Source: Lineus longissimus (taxonomy: Eukaryota; Nemertea; Pilidiophora; Heteronemertea; Lineidae). From it: 64,000 nt of DNA. The DNA lies in assembly GCF_910592395.1 (NCBI RefSeq), contig NC_088323.1:15919501-15983500 (forward strand), given 5' to 3'. The translations under genes and the position numbers were made by a program. Every line of letters starts with the position of its first letter. The first letter of the stretch is position 1. Shown piece by piece: positions 45,126 to 55,037 of the stretch. The notes beneath the pieces are model-generated. The model was not told the DNA's origin. It did no database searches and worked only from the letters and a program-made list of their open reading frames with translations.

Positions 45126-46233
45126 TTTTCGTCTGGTTCATCAGTAAACTATTTTTCTGAACGTGTTTGATTCTTTTCCAATTTTGTTTCAGCTCTTAGA
45201 TAGTAGAAAAACTCACAAGTCCTGGCGCGAAAAACCTCTCCCGAACGTGAATGCACGCCGAAATCCGAGATCACGTCACCCCGTTATTACGACGCAACCT
45301 CATTTCCATTATCGTCGCAGTAGCGGGGTAATCAAGCGTCTGTGATATCAACACCAAGTCGTCACAGTGTAGATTCATTGCTCCAGCACGCGCCTTACTA
45401 GTGCATCTTTCCACATGGAAAGGATCAACGCATGGAGAGCTAACTCAGTCAATTCGGAGTCAACATCGGAAAAGCTTGATAATTCAGTCAGATTTTGAAT
45501 TTTTTCCTTTTTTGTGCAATTTGTTGATGGAAACTACTTATGTAGAATAGGAGGTAACTGGGCAGCCGACAGATGGGTAATATTACCATTAATAATACCA
45601 ATAGTCCTTTAACATCGTTGTTGCGTTGCCGAAACCCGATAGCTAACAACACCTCAATTTAGCAAAGAAAAACATTAGTTAGTATCACGCGAGTGAAAAT
45701 ATGGGTAGATAATTGGTAAGGCGAGTGGCGACTATGCTTTAGGCAAATCTAAACTAAATGTCCATGCAGCATATAATGGTTGTGTTTGAACAGAGTATCG
45801 GTTCTGTCCTGGACGGTCCGGCATTATCGCCCGCTTCTTCTCCATCGAGTTGGCAACATTTGGCGATGATTAAAGCATGATTTTATCACGTTCCATTATA
45901 TTTCGTTCATTTCGTCAATTAGGTAAGGCTAACAAAGAACACTCGCGTCTGGATCTTAATTAAAGTTGATGACGGCTTTAGTGATTTGCGTTAGTGTTGG
46001 TGTTAGTTTTATGATTGAACGCTGGTGTTCACATCAATCCTGCAGGACACTCTATCAATTTGGCGGCGAACGCGCGGAAAATCAGAAAAGATTTGTGCTC
46101 GTTTGACCGCAGAATTGATCGATGCATGGTGAACATATTACGTTTATTTGCTGTTGCAGGTTAGGCCTATTCGCCCCCAAGAATCAAGCTGTTTCGTGGG
46201 GGTCGATGTTATCAAGATTTGCTCTGATTAAGG

Positions 46234-46394
46234 AATTGAACCCGAGGCGGAGGACCTTGGTTGAGTTACCAAGACACTCGAGGGTGGAGCTAAAATACAG
46301 TCCAAACCCGAGCCGACAGGGTTTGGACTGTATTTTAGCTCCACCCTCGAGTGTCTTGGTAACTCAACCAAGGTCCTCCGCCTCGGGTTCAATT
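46234..46394. repeat. Perfect palindrome: 76-bp arms, 9-bp loop
   Basis: Left arm 46234-46309 and right arm 46319-46394 are exact reverse complements by inspection, with loop GAGCCGACA. Unlike the MITEs here, there is no obvious target duplication. Intergenic, between receptor and lectin genes. Confidence 0.95.
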
Positions 46395-46849
46395 TCTATT
46401 CTAAAATACCTCAAACTTAAAAAGATAGGCCACGAAAATAACTTGAATATGTGCGAATTTGGCAAATTCCATCCATCGCCGGCCCGGCTCTTCAGTATAA
46501 ATTGCATCAGAGATAAAGACAAATGTACTGCATGTGATGTTAAGCAAACTGGGTGGCAAGTTTACCTCAAAATTTATTGCATAGGGCCAACGATGTCAAA
46601 ATTTTGGACATTTCTGTCCTACCAAATGGCTACAGGTTATTTTGGTAAATTTACCAACGATCGAGTCCACATTTTCGGTGTTCGGTTGTTCGTTTTTTTA
46701 GAAACGTTTTTTTCACTAAAATGGCGAGAGGGGGAGTATCGAATGGAAAGAACTTTTGTATCGAGAATAACCTATCAATAGTTTTTGGTGATGACAGTGT
46801 CCAAGTAAACAAATATCTGTCGGCGTTGATGGAAACTAAAGAGAAAACG

Positions 46850-47019
46850 CCGGTGTGCAAGGGATAGTAGTCCTAGGGCTGATAGTCCGTGTAACAATAG
46901 CCCGCATTGCTAAATGTTTTGGTTAGGGTTAGCGGTACAATAGATCATGCTGCTTAATTGGTCAAATACAATGCTACCGGACTATGACTCCAGGGGGACT
47001 ATATCCGCTGTCACACCGG
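46850..47019 (+). mobile_element. 170-bp MITE with CCGGTGTG ends, copy 3
   Basis: Same family and exactly 170 bases, between the receptor and lectin genes. Confidence 0.8.
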
Positions 47020-47808
47020 GTCGCCCGTGATCAAGACAGTCACGTGATGGAATGTAGCACATGCATGATACGGTTTGTATAACTTCCAAAATATCATGAG
47101 TAGACAGACAACCGGCACTGCGATTCCTGCAAATACACGAGACGTTGCCATGGGTGAGATTAATGGCTCCCAAGTATTTTGAAGGCGGAGTCAGAAATAC
47201 TGCCGTACGTCATTTCCTGGCTCTGTCAGCTGACTAAAACTGAATGAATAAGCGCGTTCGAGTACGCATCCGCAGCTACACGTGTGAGTGCGACAGGGTT
47301 TGTTTACCCCCGTGACGTCACGACTTGGCCTGTTGCGCCTGGCGGAAGTAATCTCCTCGGTGAGCAGGTTAGTTGGGCCTCGATCCCACAATATTCTGAC
47401 AATCTTTCTTTCCGTTGTGTTCTTTTTTTGAATCACAAGCGTCAATCGCATTGGTTCCTAGCTCTGGTCACCACTGCAAGTAAAAAATATTGCCAATCGG
47501 ACGCCGGACCGGACAATAACGGAAAAAGACGAACAATATTCTACTTTTTTTATAACTGAATAATTCTCAACGACCTTTCTCCCGTGAAAGACAGTTGTTA
47601 AAGCTAACACACGGGGGGGGGGGGCATTGAACGGCAATTAAAACACTTATATTTAAAGCACAACTAAAATACAGACTCCATATGTTGTCTGGCTATACAT
47701 AGTTATTATTCATAAAAGGATGAATTTACAATAATATTTTAATTCCTTTGGCCAGAAATATTGACAAGTTAGCAAATCCTTAATGAGGTTCATCTGTTCA
47801 GTTGTATA
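47020..47808. other. Intergenic stretch with no recognised gene
   Basis: Includes a G run at about 47612. Short open frames only. Confidence 0.5.
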
Positions 47809-48251
47809 TTGAGATAACAAAGTTTATCTTATCACAAACAGGTTTGAAACGGATAAATTACCTTGACGTTTCATGACTGGTCAAGTCATTTCATCAGAAG
47901 TGTCTTAGTTCTTCTGTTGACCACTAGAGGTAGTGGCCAACAAAACCTGGTCCCATACGTGAGGTAGTTTGAAGCCCCCTTCATCTCTATTCATGTTGGG
48001 TGTTTTTCTGATCCATATCGACTCCTTTATCCAGCGAAGGTATCGATTGGGTTCCCGGTATATAACCTTGCTGTCCCGCCAACTGATGGAATGATTGTCC
48101 TGGGCAACATGGTCCGTTATTGCCGATTACCTCCAGTGGTCAACAGAAGAACTAAGACACTTCTGATGAAATGACTTGACCAGTCATGAAACGTCAAGGT
48201 AATTTATCCGTTTCAAACCTGTTTGTGATAAGATAAACTTTGTTATCTCAA
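47809..48251 (-). mobile_element. Penelope-like element fragment bracketed by perfect 117-bp inverted repeats
   Basis: Arms 47809-47925 and 48135-48251 are exact reverse complements. Between them, reading on the minus strand, lies the C-terminal coding remnant at 48114-47905, whose last codons and 3' UTR enter the left arm. The other arm is therefore an inverted copy of the element's own 3' end, an arrangement known for truncated Penelope-like insertions. Confidence 0.7.
47905..48114 (-). pseudogene. Penelope-like element ORF, C-terminal 69 codons plus stop
   Basis: Reads DHVAQDNHSISWRDSKVIYR, then IKESIWIRKTPNMNRDEGG and LPHVWDQVL. The NH.I.W..(A/S)KVI..E and MNRD.G...L...WD patterns are typical of the C-terminal end of Penelope-like elements. 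Seventy codons with no internal stop, but no reverse-transcriptase part remains nearby. Confidence 0.7.
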
Positions 48252-48927
48252 GTTAGCAAATATTTGAAAATACAGACAAGATATTCTTTGGGGGTAGAGA
48301 CGAACAACCCCTAAAGAAGACATATCATCTGCAGGTCATGGACCATGTTGATCCCCAGCTGTTAAACTTGCCAAAACCTTCCACTCTGTCTCACATCTTA
48401 TTTTTTCGCACTTTAAAAAAACGACAAAATATCTCGATTTGCTTACTTAACAAAAGCTCTTGTAACTCTTGAAATATGTGCTTCCCCATCCTCCACTCTC
48501 CACGTTCTTTCCAATGTCTTTTCGGCATGAGCTTAGGCCAGTCCGTCGGCTATACAGTGTACGTCACAAGCTTTCGACATTCCGAGATTCCGTTATGGTG
48601 CGAAATTCCGCTGACAGTGTACATTTTTGCAGACGGAATTTCTTTCACGGTAATGAAAACCCTTTCTTATGATCAAGAAGACATAGGCATTACATTTTTA
48701 CGTATTGATAAAATAATGATAATGATAATAATACAGTTAACTGTATGATTTTTAATTAAAATTCCATAAATCTTCCTTCCTTCACACGAGTGGTCTCGTA
48801 GATAAATGTGTACATTCCAAGCATTACGTAGTTCCCTGGCACTGCGCACCTGGGGACGGAAAAATCGTCGAGGTAAGTGACGTAGCCGGCAATCATCACC
48901 ACCCGAGCTCAGGCACAATTTTTTGGC

Positions 48928-49186
48928 TTATAAATTTGCAGCAAACTGACAGATGGACCAAAGCTCTTCCATGCAGTTTCGGTCATCATATCTGCCCCTG
49001 TGATTAGGAAAACTCGTGTAGTCCATCGCGACGCAATTTTCTGTAACCCCGCCAGCTGGCTGCTGGACGCCGTTCACCTCGGCCCAGTCGCTGTAGCCAT
49101 ATGGAGTGCCGTCTACCCATTTCCAGACGCCTTCAGACTCCTCGTCTCCTAGACCAAGCCATGTTGTTTGCCCAATCGTCACTTCC
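48928..49186 (-). CDS. Lectin exon 5: C-terminal half of the CTLD and stop
   Basis: 259 bases, residues 612-697 and TAA. Reads EVTIGQTTWLGLGDEES, VWKWVDGTPYGYSDW, ENCVAMDY, YDDRNCMEELWSICQF. Cysteines 4-6 and the WIGL-like and WxWxDG motifs are present. At the usual EPN/QPD position the sequence is QPA and the WND motif is YDD, so classical Ca-dependent sugar binding is doubtful. Acceptor CTTGTCCTAG. Confidence 0.95.
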
Positions 49187-52100
49187 CTAGGACAAGAAAG
49201 CAAAGAAAATAATGTAAACTTATGTCAATTTACAAATTTCAGATTTTCAACGAACAGTGTCGGCCTTTAACGCAATTGTTAATTGCCTCTGAATTTCGAA
49301 AGTTGCAATAGTCTTAATAACTGTAATCACAGCGAGCATATTATAAGCTCCAAATGCAATTACAAAGAGTTGGAACAAAATCTTTAGGATGAGAGTAACA
49401 TTAGCCTAATACCATTAGGCCCCACGTGGTGGCGCTGAAGCCGCCACTGGCGTGGGCCTAATTTCTAAAATATTCCACGTTTGAAAATCGACGACTGACC
49501 TCTGTAATGTACGTTGTCCCTACGTATACGCTCCCGCTTGGTGGCCAGTGTGTAACTGTGGGAGTCTTGTAATGCAACATTTAGAGTATTGAGATCTTAT
49601 AGTTTTGAACGTAGAGTATTAGTTTATAGTTTATTAGTAATAGGGGCCTAGTCTTATATCACATATAAGTTGAGTCTCAACCCTGGTTATTGTGCCCAGA
49701 TCTTGTGAGGGAAATCTGACCCTTCTTGGCTTTTGTTATATATGGAAGCTATTGTGTGTTGGGTTGGCTCTGGCCTGCTGTTATGTCATGTACATAGCCC
49801 CTTCCAAGGGAGAGGGCAGATCAAACCCAGACTCGAGACAAGGAACACACCAACGTTGAAGACCCTGATTATGTACTTAGAAGGAAGACAAGTTCTGCCA
49901 CCAAGTTGTGCATCACCAAGTTGCAGAGCGCCTGAAACCAATGTGGGTAAGTTGCCACATAACCACTATTATACAAATAGTGGATGTTTGGGAGTTCGAT
50001 ATGGAATTTTGATGGACGAAGAAATGTCATGGCGGACGAGGCTCGCAATCATGGCGGACGAGGCTCGCAATCATGGCGGACGAGGCTCGCAAAGCCTCGT
50101 CCGCCATGACATTTCTTCGTCCAGCAAAATTCCATATTGGACGACCTTAAACATCCACTATTTGCTATATTATGCAACCAAATGTCTTGGCAAAGAAATC
50201 AATCCAAAGGAAAATAATGAAACAATTTGTTTTTAATGAAATATACAATAAAACCTTTTAGGATCCGATACGACATTTTTTTGGATCCGTTATTGCTTTT
50301 TTGGATCCGATACGATGTGATGACTTGAAATCACATGATGTGAATCGAGTTACGCTATTGGCCAAGAACATTTGGTAGCATAATATTGGCCAATTGCGGG
50401 CCACTCTCTGAGGTAATGCAAGAGAAAGAGTGGCTGAGTCACTCTAGAGTACTCTCGAAATTTGGTATCTGGCGACCGCGTTCATTGAAAGCCCCCAAAG
50501 GAGTCTTGCACCACGTATATCTTACACTTACATCACTAGTTCATTACGAATGAAATCCCTCATTGCCTCGTCCTTGATTGTTACAAGGTCTCCTACGCCT
50601 AAATTGTTGTCGGTTCCCATTTTCCTGCAGTAGTTTTGGGCTTGCTGCCAATGCTTTTCAGATTTAACTGTCTTAAGACACTTATCACCGTAATGAGTTA
50701 GCCAAGCACGGCATGGTGGAACCGAAGGCGTTGTTGGGGTGGTCGTTGTTGTTGGCGTCGTCGTTGTTGTTGTCGTTGGTGTCGTCGTCGTCGTTGATGG
50801 CATTGTTGTTGTTGGAGTTGTCGTTGGAGTCGTTGTAGTTGGTGTCGTTGTTGGTGTCGTCGTCGTTGTTGGCATCGTCGTCGTTGTTGGCGTCGTCGTC
50901 GTTGTTGGGGTTGTCGTCGTTGTTGTTGGAGTTGTCGTCGTCGTTGTTGGCGTCGTCGTCGTTGTTGGCGTCGTCGTCGTTGTTGGGGTTGTCGTCGTTG
51001 TTGTTGGAGTTGTCGTCGTCGTTGTTGGCATCGTCGTCGTTGTTGGCGTCGTCGTCGTTGTTGGGGTTGTCGTCGTTGTTGTTGGAGTTGTCGTCGTCGT
51101 TGTTGGCGTCGTCGTCGTTGTTGGCGTCGTCGTCGTTGTTGGGGTTGTCGTCGTTGTTGTTGGTGTTGTCGTCGTCGTTGTTGGCGTCGTCGTTGTTGTC
51201 GTTGGAGTTGTCGTCGTCGTCGTAATTGTTGTCGTCGTCGTTGTTGTTGGAGTTGTCGTTGTCGGCGTTGTCGTTGGAGTTGTCGTCGTCGTTGTTGGCG
51301 TCGTCGTTGTTGGGGTTGTCGTTGTTGTTGTTGGAGTTGTCGTCAATGTTGTTGGAGTCGTCGTCGTTGTCGTTGTTGGAATTGTCGTTGTTGTTGTGGT
51401 TGGTGTCGTTGTTGTTGTGGTTGGTGTCGTTGTTGTTGTTAGAGTTGTCGTCGTCGTTGTTGTTGGCGTCGTCGTTGGTGTTGTGGTTGTTGGCGTTGTC
51501 GTAGTTGTTGTCATCGTCGTTGTTGGCGATGTCGTAGTTGTTGTTGGAGTTGTCGCTGTTGTTGTGGTTGGTGTCGTTGTTGTTGTGGTTGGTGTCGTCG
51601 TTGTTGTTGGAGTTGTCGTCGTCGTTGTTGTTGGCGTCGTCGTTGGTGTTGTGGTTGTTGGCGTTGTCGTAGCTGTTGTCATCGTCGTTGTTGGCGATGT
51701 CGTAGTTGTTGTTGGAGTTGTCGCTGTTGTTGTGGTTGGTGTCGTTGTTGTTGTCGGGGTTGTTGTTGTTGACGATGTCGCCGTCGTTATTGTTGGCGTT
51801 GTCGTTGATATTGTCATTGTTGTTGTCGTCGCTGTTGTAGTTATTGGCACTGTCGCTGTTGTTGTCGTCCCTAGAATTTGAAGGTGATTATTAGAAGGAT
51901 AGGTCAATTTTCAATGTAATTTTAAGATTTTGGCCGGGCCCGGTTTCTCGAAGAATTTTAAGTTCGTTTTGGTCTTTGGTGACCTAAGTCTTTGTCACCT
52001 CGCCCACTTATGTGTGGCAAAAACCAAAGTATGGTAGCTACCGTACTTATCCTACGGCAAAAGATAATGCCGCATTAGGCATAATGGTTTACGGCCACGT

Positions 52101-54827
52101 GACAACAGCAACAGCGAATAACTTTAGAGAAAATCCACTTATGACTACATTGTAAGATGTCAATATACATGTATAGCATGAAATGACGTCACATGACGTC
52201 ATCACAAACGTCCCTACCTTCAATACCTCCTGCGGGTGGGAACTTTATCATCACCTCAAGCTGATACCGCTCCAAAACATGGCCGTCAATTGGCAAGGTA
52301 TCTTGTTTGGTTTTAAACAATTTGACTGCAAATGGGGAGAAAAGTTGTAAACGCAGGAGTCAATATAACCCTGACCCCCCCCCCCTCCGCCAGATCGACG
52401 TCGACTTCATGACGGCGATTTCTAGAATGTTTTTTCTCTCTCCTTGCTACCGGGAAATCATGATGATGAATTGTCGATGGTTGACTTATCAAAGCTATCC
52501 GTCTATCAATTTTCAGTCCGTGGGGACTTACTGGAAGATATTGAAATGTTGTGAAATAAACACCCTTAAATATTTAATTGCGCTGCTTTGCGGGAAAAAC
52601 AGTTCAGATTTGACCACATGGCTTCACAACAAGAACATGTGGCAACGCATTCTGCGTGATTTTCTTTGATATCTCTGGGGATAAATCATACCGCAGACAT
52701 GATGTCGTAGCCCGGCATGTTAAAGTTAGTTTTTGGAAACGCCAGATGTCACCAGTTGCAGCGAACCCAACTCGTCGTGCACTCGCGGTTCTATTGGAAG
52801 CCATTCTAATCTTACCCGAAAAACAACGTATTTTCGAGCATGTGTGCTGACTTTAAGTTGATAATAATATGTAGGCCTATTGACGGTGCACTCACCATCG
52901 TTGGACGAAAATATCTTCAAGACGTCGATCTTGAGCCGCTGTAACACTTCGACTGTTCCCTCCGATGCGGTAACGGAGCGGATACCTCTGAAGAGAGAGT
53001 CGGGGGAAACATAGCCTCGCCCTAACTCAGATGCTGCTGCTGAAAGGTTTCAAATTGAAAAAAAATAAATCAGCAGCTTACACAACAGAAGTTTAGATGA
53101 GCTATTATCCATCAGCAGGAGACGTGTTCTGCGTTACGCCCCTCAAAATGAACTACATGTAATGCTTTTTCTGTTTTTTTGGACGTCATTTCCTAGTGGA
53201 AAAGGAAAACATTTCTCAACATCTCGGACGGTTGGTGCTTTAAACTGTAGGCGAATTTTATCAAAATCTCGACGTCATTTCCCACTGTTTTAATCCATAC
53301 AAAACCTCACCCCATGACCACCCCCGAAGTCGAGATGACAGCACAGGAAACTGTACCCACAGGCCATTGAATCAAGTGTCCGCATATGTACAAGGGTTTG
53401 AAACACACGAATCAGAGCCCAAACAAAATAAATGCGAATCCGTCAGAAGAAGCTGACTTCCGACAATGCCAGAAGCCACCGTGACCCTTGTTCCAGGTGA
53501 GCATGACTGGTCAACGCCCAACAAACCGCTCACGATACGTATTAAAGGTCAGTTGTAAAAGGGTTTAGGCAGAAGAGTCACGAAGTGGACCTCTGTGGAT
53601 TCTTCCCCTTCTTCCCTGGGCTTACATTTCCATCTTCATGGAAACGTTACAGTATTTTAACCACTTCTAACCGTTGATTCAATATCCTATAACTTGTAAA
53701 TTGGCCTAAATGTCACACCTCAATTGACGTCGTGCACAACTACATAGTTGTTCTGTTGTTACGTCATCAATGACGTACCTTCTTTGACATGTCAATCAAT
53801 GATGGTGCAGTCGTGATCGAAGTGGGGACGGAATTCGGAAAGATTGACAAAATTATCAGACTCTCTATTACCGCAAATCTGCGTTGGAGAAGTGAAACTT
53901 AATACCTCGTCTGATCCTTGACATGTCCTCTTATTCTGTGAGGACATAACTCTTTCTCTGGCCTCAATCTTGCATTTGACATGGTCTGTTGATTCAGGTG
54001 TTGTCATTCGCAGAGCCAGCACACGCTCAGATAGCCCGGTCTCTCACTCCCAGGCTAAATATTACTACAACAGGCTTCCCCCAGCAATCTAAGGCAATCA
54101 GGATTAGGCCATGGGAATGATTAATCCTGTTTACCGAGAGATTTAAAAAGATGATGAGGCTTTTTTTCATTTTTCATTATTCATTCTCGATTTACAGTCT
54201 GATTTACTGGTCAAAACACGCGATTCAGCGAGTTCCAGTAAATGGAAATCAGGTCGGTCATCAACATGAGGCATTGAAAAAATGTCATTATTATGATGAA
54301 GAGCCTACCCTGCCAAGTTTTTATTGTGTTTTTCAATCATTTAAGGTAAAGATGAACCACTGGAAAGATTATTATGAAAATATTTCATGTTCGCTCAGAA
54401 CCCATGCGGGAGGTGGACGGTAAACAGGATTAATAATTCCCATGGCCTTAGAAACAAAACACAACAGGGAGGAAAGGCAGATGAATGAAGGTTTCCCTGG
54501 CGCAGATTTACCGTAAATAAGAAATATACAATTGACAACGATATAAAATACCGGTATTTCTCTACATTTTTTGGCAGACCTACCTCTTCCGTGTCTTCTG
54601 CCGTTACCAGCAGTGTGCCTTTGTGCAGCCGCTTCTCCGCCAGCGTAATCGAATGAAAAATAAAAGGCCCAAGGCAGAAAAGTCAAAATACAAATCAATA
54701 TCAGCCAGTAGAATGGCACGGAGCCTTTCAGTTCTTTTGAACATGTTGAGTGTACAAAATGGTAGGTATCTCGATGAATGGTTTCGCAGGTCGATCCATC
54801 CGAATACCCTTGCCCTAGCGGAAACAT
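48928..54827 (-). CDS. Type II membrane C-type lectin with mucin-like Thr/Pro stalk (gene span, 5 exons)
   Basis: Probably a cell-surface carbohydrate- or ligand-binding protein. The five exons below join in frame (phases 1, 1, 1, 2) into 697 residues: polar N-terminus 1-36, one membrane span about 37-59, a small unassigned ectodomain about 82-165, a Thr/Pro stalk about 167-547 (likely heavily O-glycosylated), and a C-type lectin domain about 552-693. The CTLD shows all six cysteines of the long form, WLGL, WKWVDG and a final ICQF. The stalk is encoded by a microsatellite, so its length probably varies between alleles. The two lectin exons are certain; the upstream three rest on splice-site quality and matching phase. 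The protein may start earlier, at an in-frame ATG at 54908. Not recognised as a named orthologue. Confidence 0.78.
49974..50164. repeat. Inverted repeat hairpin with a triplicated 21-bp motif
   Basis: CAAATAGTGGATGTTTGGG..GATATGGAATTTTG..GGACGAAGAAATGTCATGG on the left is matched by its complement on the right, ending CATCCACTATTTG. The left arm carries ATGGCGGACGAGGCTCGCAA in three tandem copies, while the right arm has one. In the last lectin intron. Confidence 0.85.
50532..51870 (-). CDS. Lectin exon 4: Thr/Pro mucin-like stalk and N-terminal half of the CTLD
   Basis: 1339 bases, entering in phase 1 and leaving in phase 2. About 380 residues are almost only Thr and Pro in TTTTTP-type repeats, and then comes PPCRAWLTHYGDKCL, HWQQAQNYC and GDLVTIKDEAMRDFI. 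These are the first three CTLD cysteines and the W..A...C and LV(S/T)I...E...F hallmarks. Acceptor ATTCTAG|GG, donor GTGAT|GTAAGT. The long opposite-strand frame of Val/Gly is only the complement of the ACN codons. Confidence 0.93.
50735..51870. repeat. Coding trinucleotide/minisatellite tract of the lectin stalk
   Basis: About 1.1 kb of (ACN)n/CCN codons on the minus strand, showing as GTTGTCGTC-type repeats on the plus strand. Longer blocks repeat as well: for example a segment of about 170 bases near 51410-51540 recurs at 51575-51720 with few changes, so block duplication extends the stalk. Confidence 0.93.
52218..52325 (-). CDS. Lectin exon 3 (putative): ectodomain segment before the stalk
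   Basis: 108 bases, phase 1 to 1, residues 130-165, including DTLPIDGHVLERYQLEVMIK and ending PPAGGIE. Strong acceptor with a CTTTTCTCC tract and TTTGCAG, donor TTGAAG|GTAGGG. A second AG 24 bases downstream also keeps frame but lacks a pyrimidine tract. Domain not recognised. Confidence 0.62.
52896..53039 (-). CDS. Lectin exon 2 (putative): ectodomain segment
   Basis: 144 bases, phase 1 to 1, residues 82-129. Includes LGRGYVSPDSLFRGIRSV and VLQRLKIDVLKIFSSND. Acceptor AACCTTTCAG, donor CGATG|GTGAGT. A fold resembling SEA or another small extracellular module is conceivable, but no signature is visible. Confidence 0.6.
53040..54583. other. First lectin intron (putative), nothing recognised
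   Basis: Bounded by a phase-1 donor and acceptor. No repeat family noted; a near-identical ATTAATCCTGTTTACCG / CGGTAAACAGGATTAAT pair at 54118-54134 and 54418-54434 marks an inverted repeat of roughly 320 bases whose inner arms are TAGGCCATGGGAA and TTCCCATGGCCTTA. Confidence 0.5.
54584..54827 (-). CDS. Lectin exon 1 (putative): N-terminus and membrane span
   Basis: Encodes 81 residues plus one base. A polar segment rich in Cys/His/Thr leads into WLILICILTFLPWAFYFSF, a 20+ residue hydrophobic span with no cleavage-like end, so a signal anchor is likely. ATG at 54827 has A at -3. The next in-frame ATG upstream (54908) is possible. Donor GGAAGAG|GTAGGT is phase 1 and fits exon 2; the other open frame here would end in phase 2 and not fit. 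After the span comes RRHGR, a minimal furin-type motif. Confidence 0.5.
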
Positions 54828-55037
54828 TGTCAGCCTCAGAAATGCAGGAAATCTCTTCCACACATGCCAAGGCTGCGGCAGTTTTACTGATTGTGACAAG
54901 ACTTGCATTCTCCGAGCCACAACAAGCACCTGCTGACGTCACGACGTCAATAATCTGTTGAGATGAGACGCAATGTCACCATTTGCATGTATTTGCGTCA
55001 CCAGTGAGCCATTCTGGAAGAATCTCATGATTCTAAT

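Noticed and set aside
46122-46781. 219-residue plus-strand open frame
   Set aside because: It runs through the perfect palindrome and reads both arms; no domain features and no supporting splice or polyadenylation context.
50739-51881. Long plus-strand open frame of Val and Gly (380 residues)
   Set aside because: It is the complement of the ACN/CCN codons of the minus-strand lectin stalk; the minus strand has the lectin domain in frame.
54604-54942. 112-residue frames on both strands overlapping putative lectin exon 1
   Set aside because: The minus-strand alternative would reach the donor at 54584 in phase 2, which does not fit the phase-1 acceptor at 53039; the plus-strand frame has no domain or splice support.
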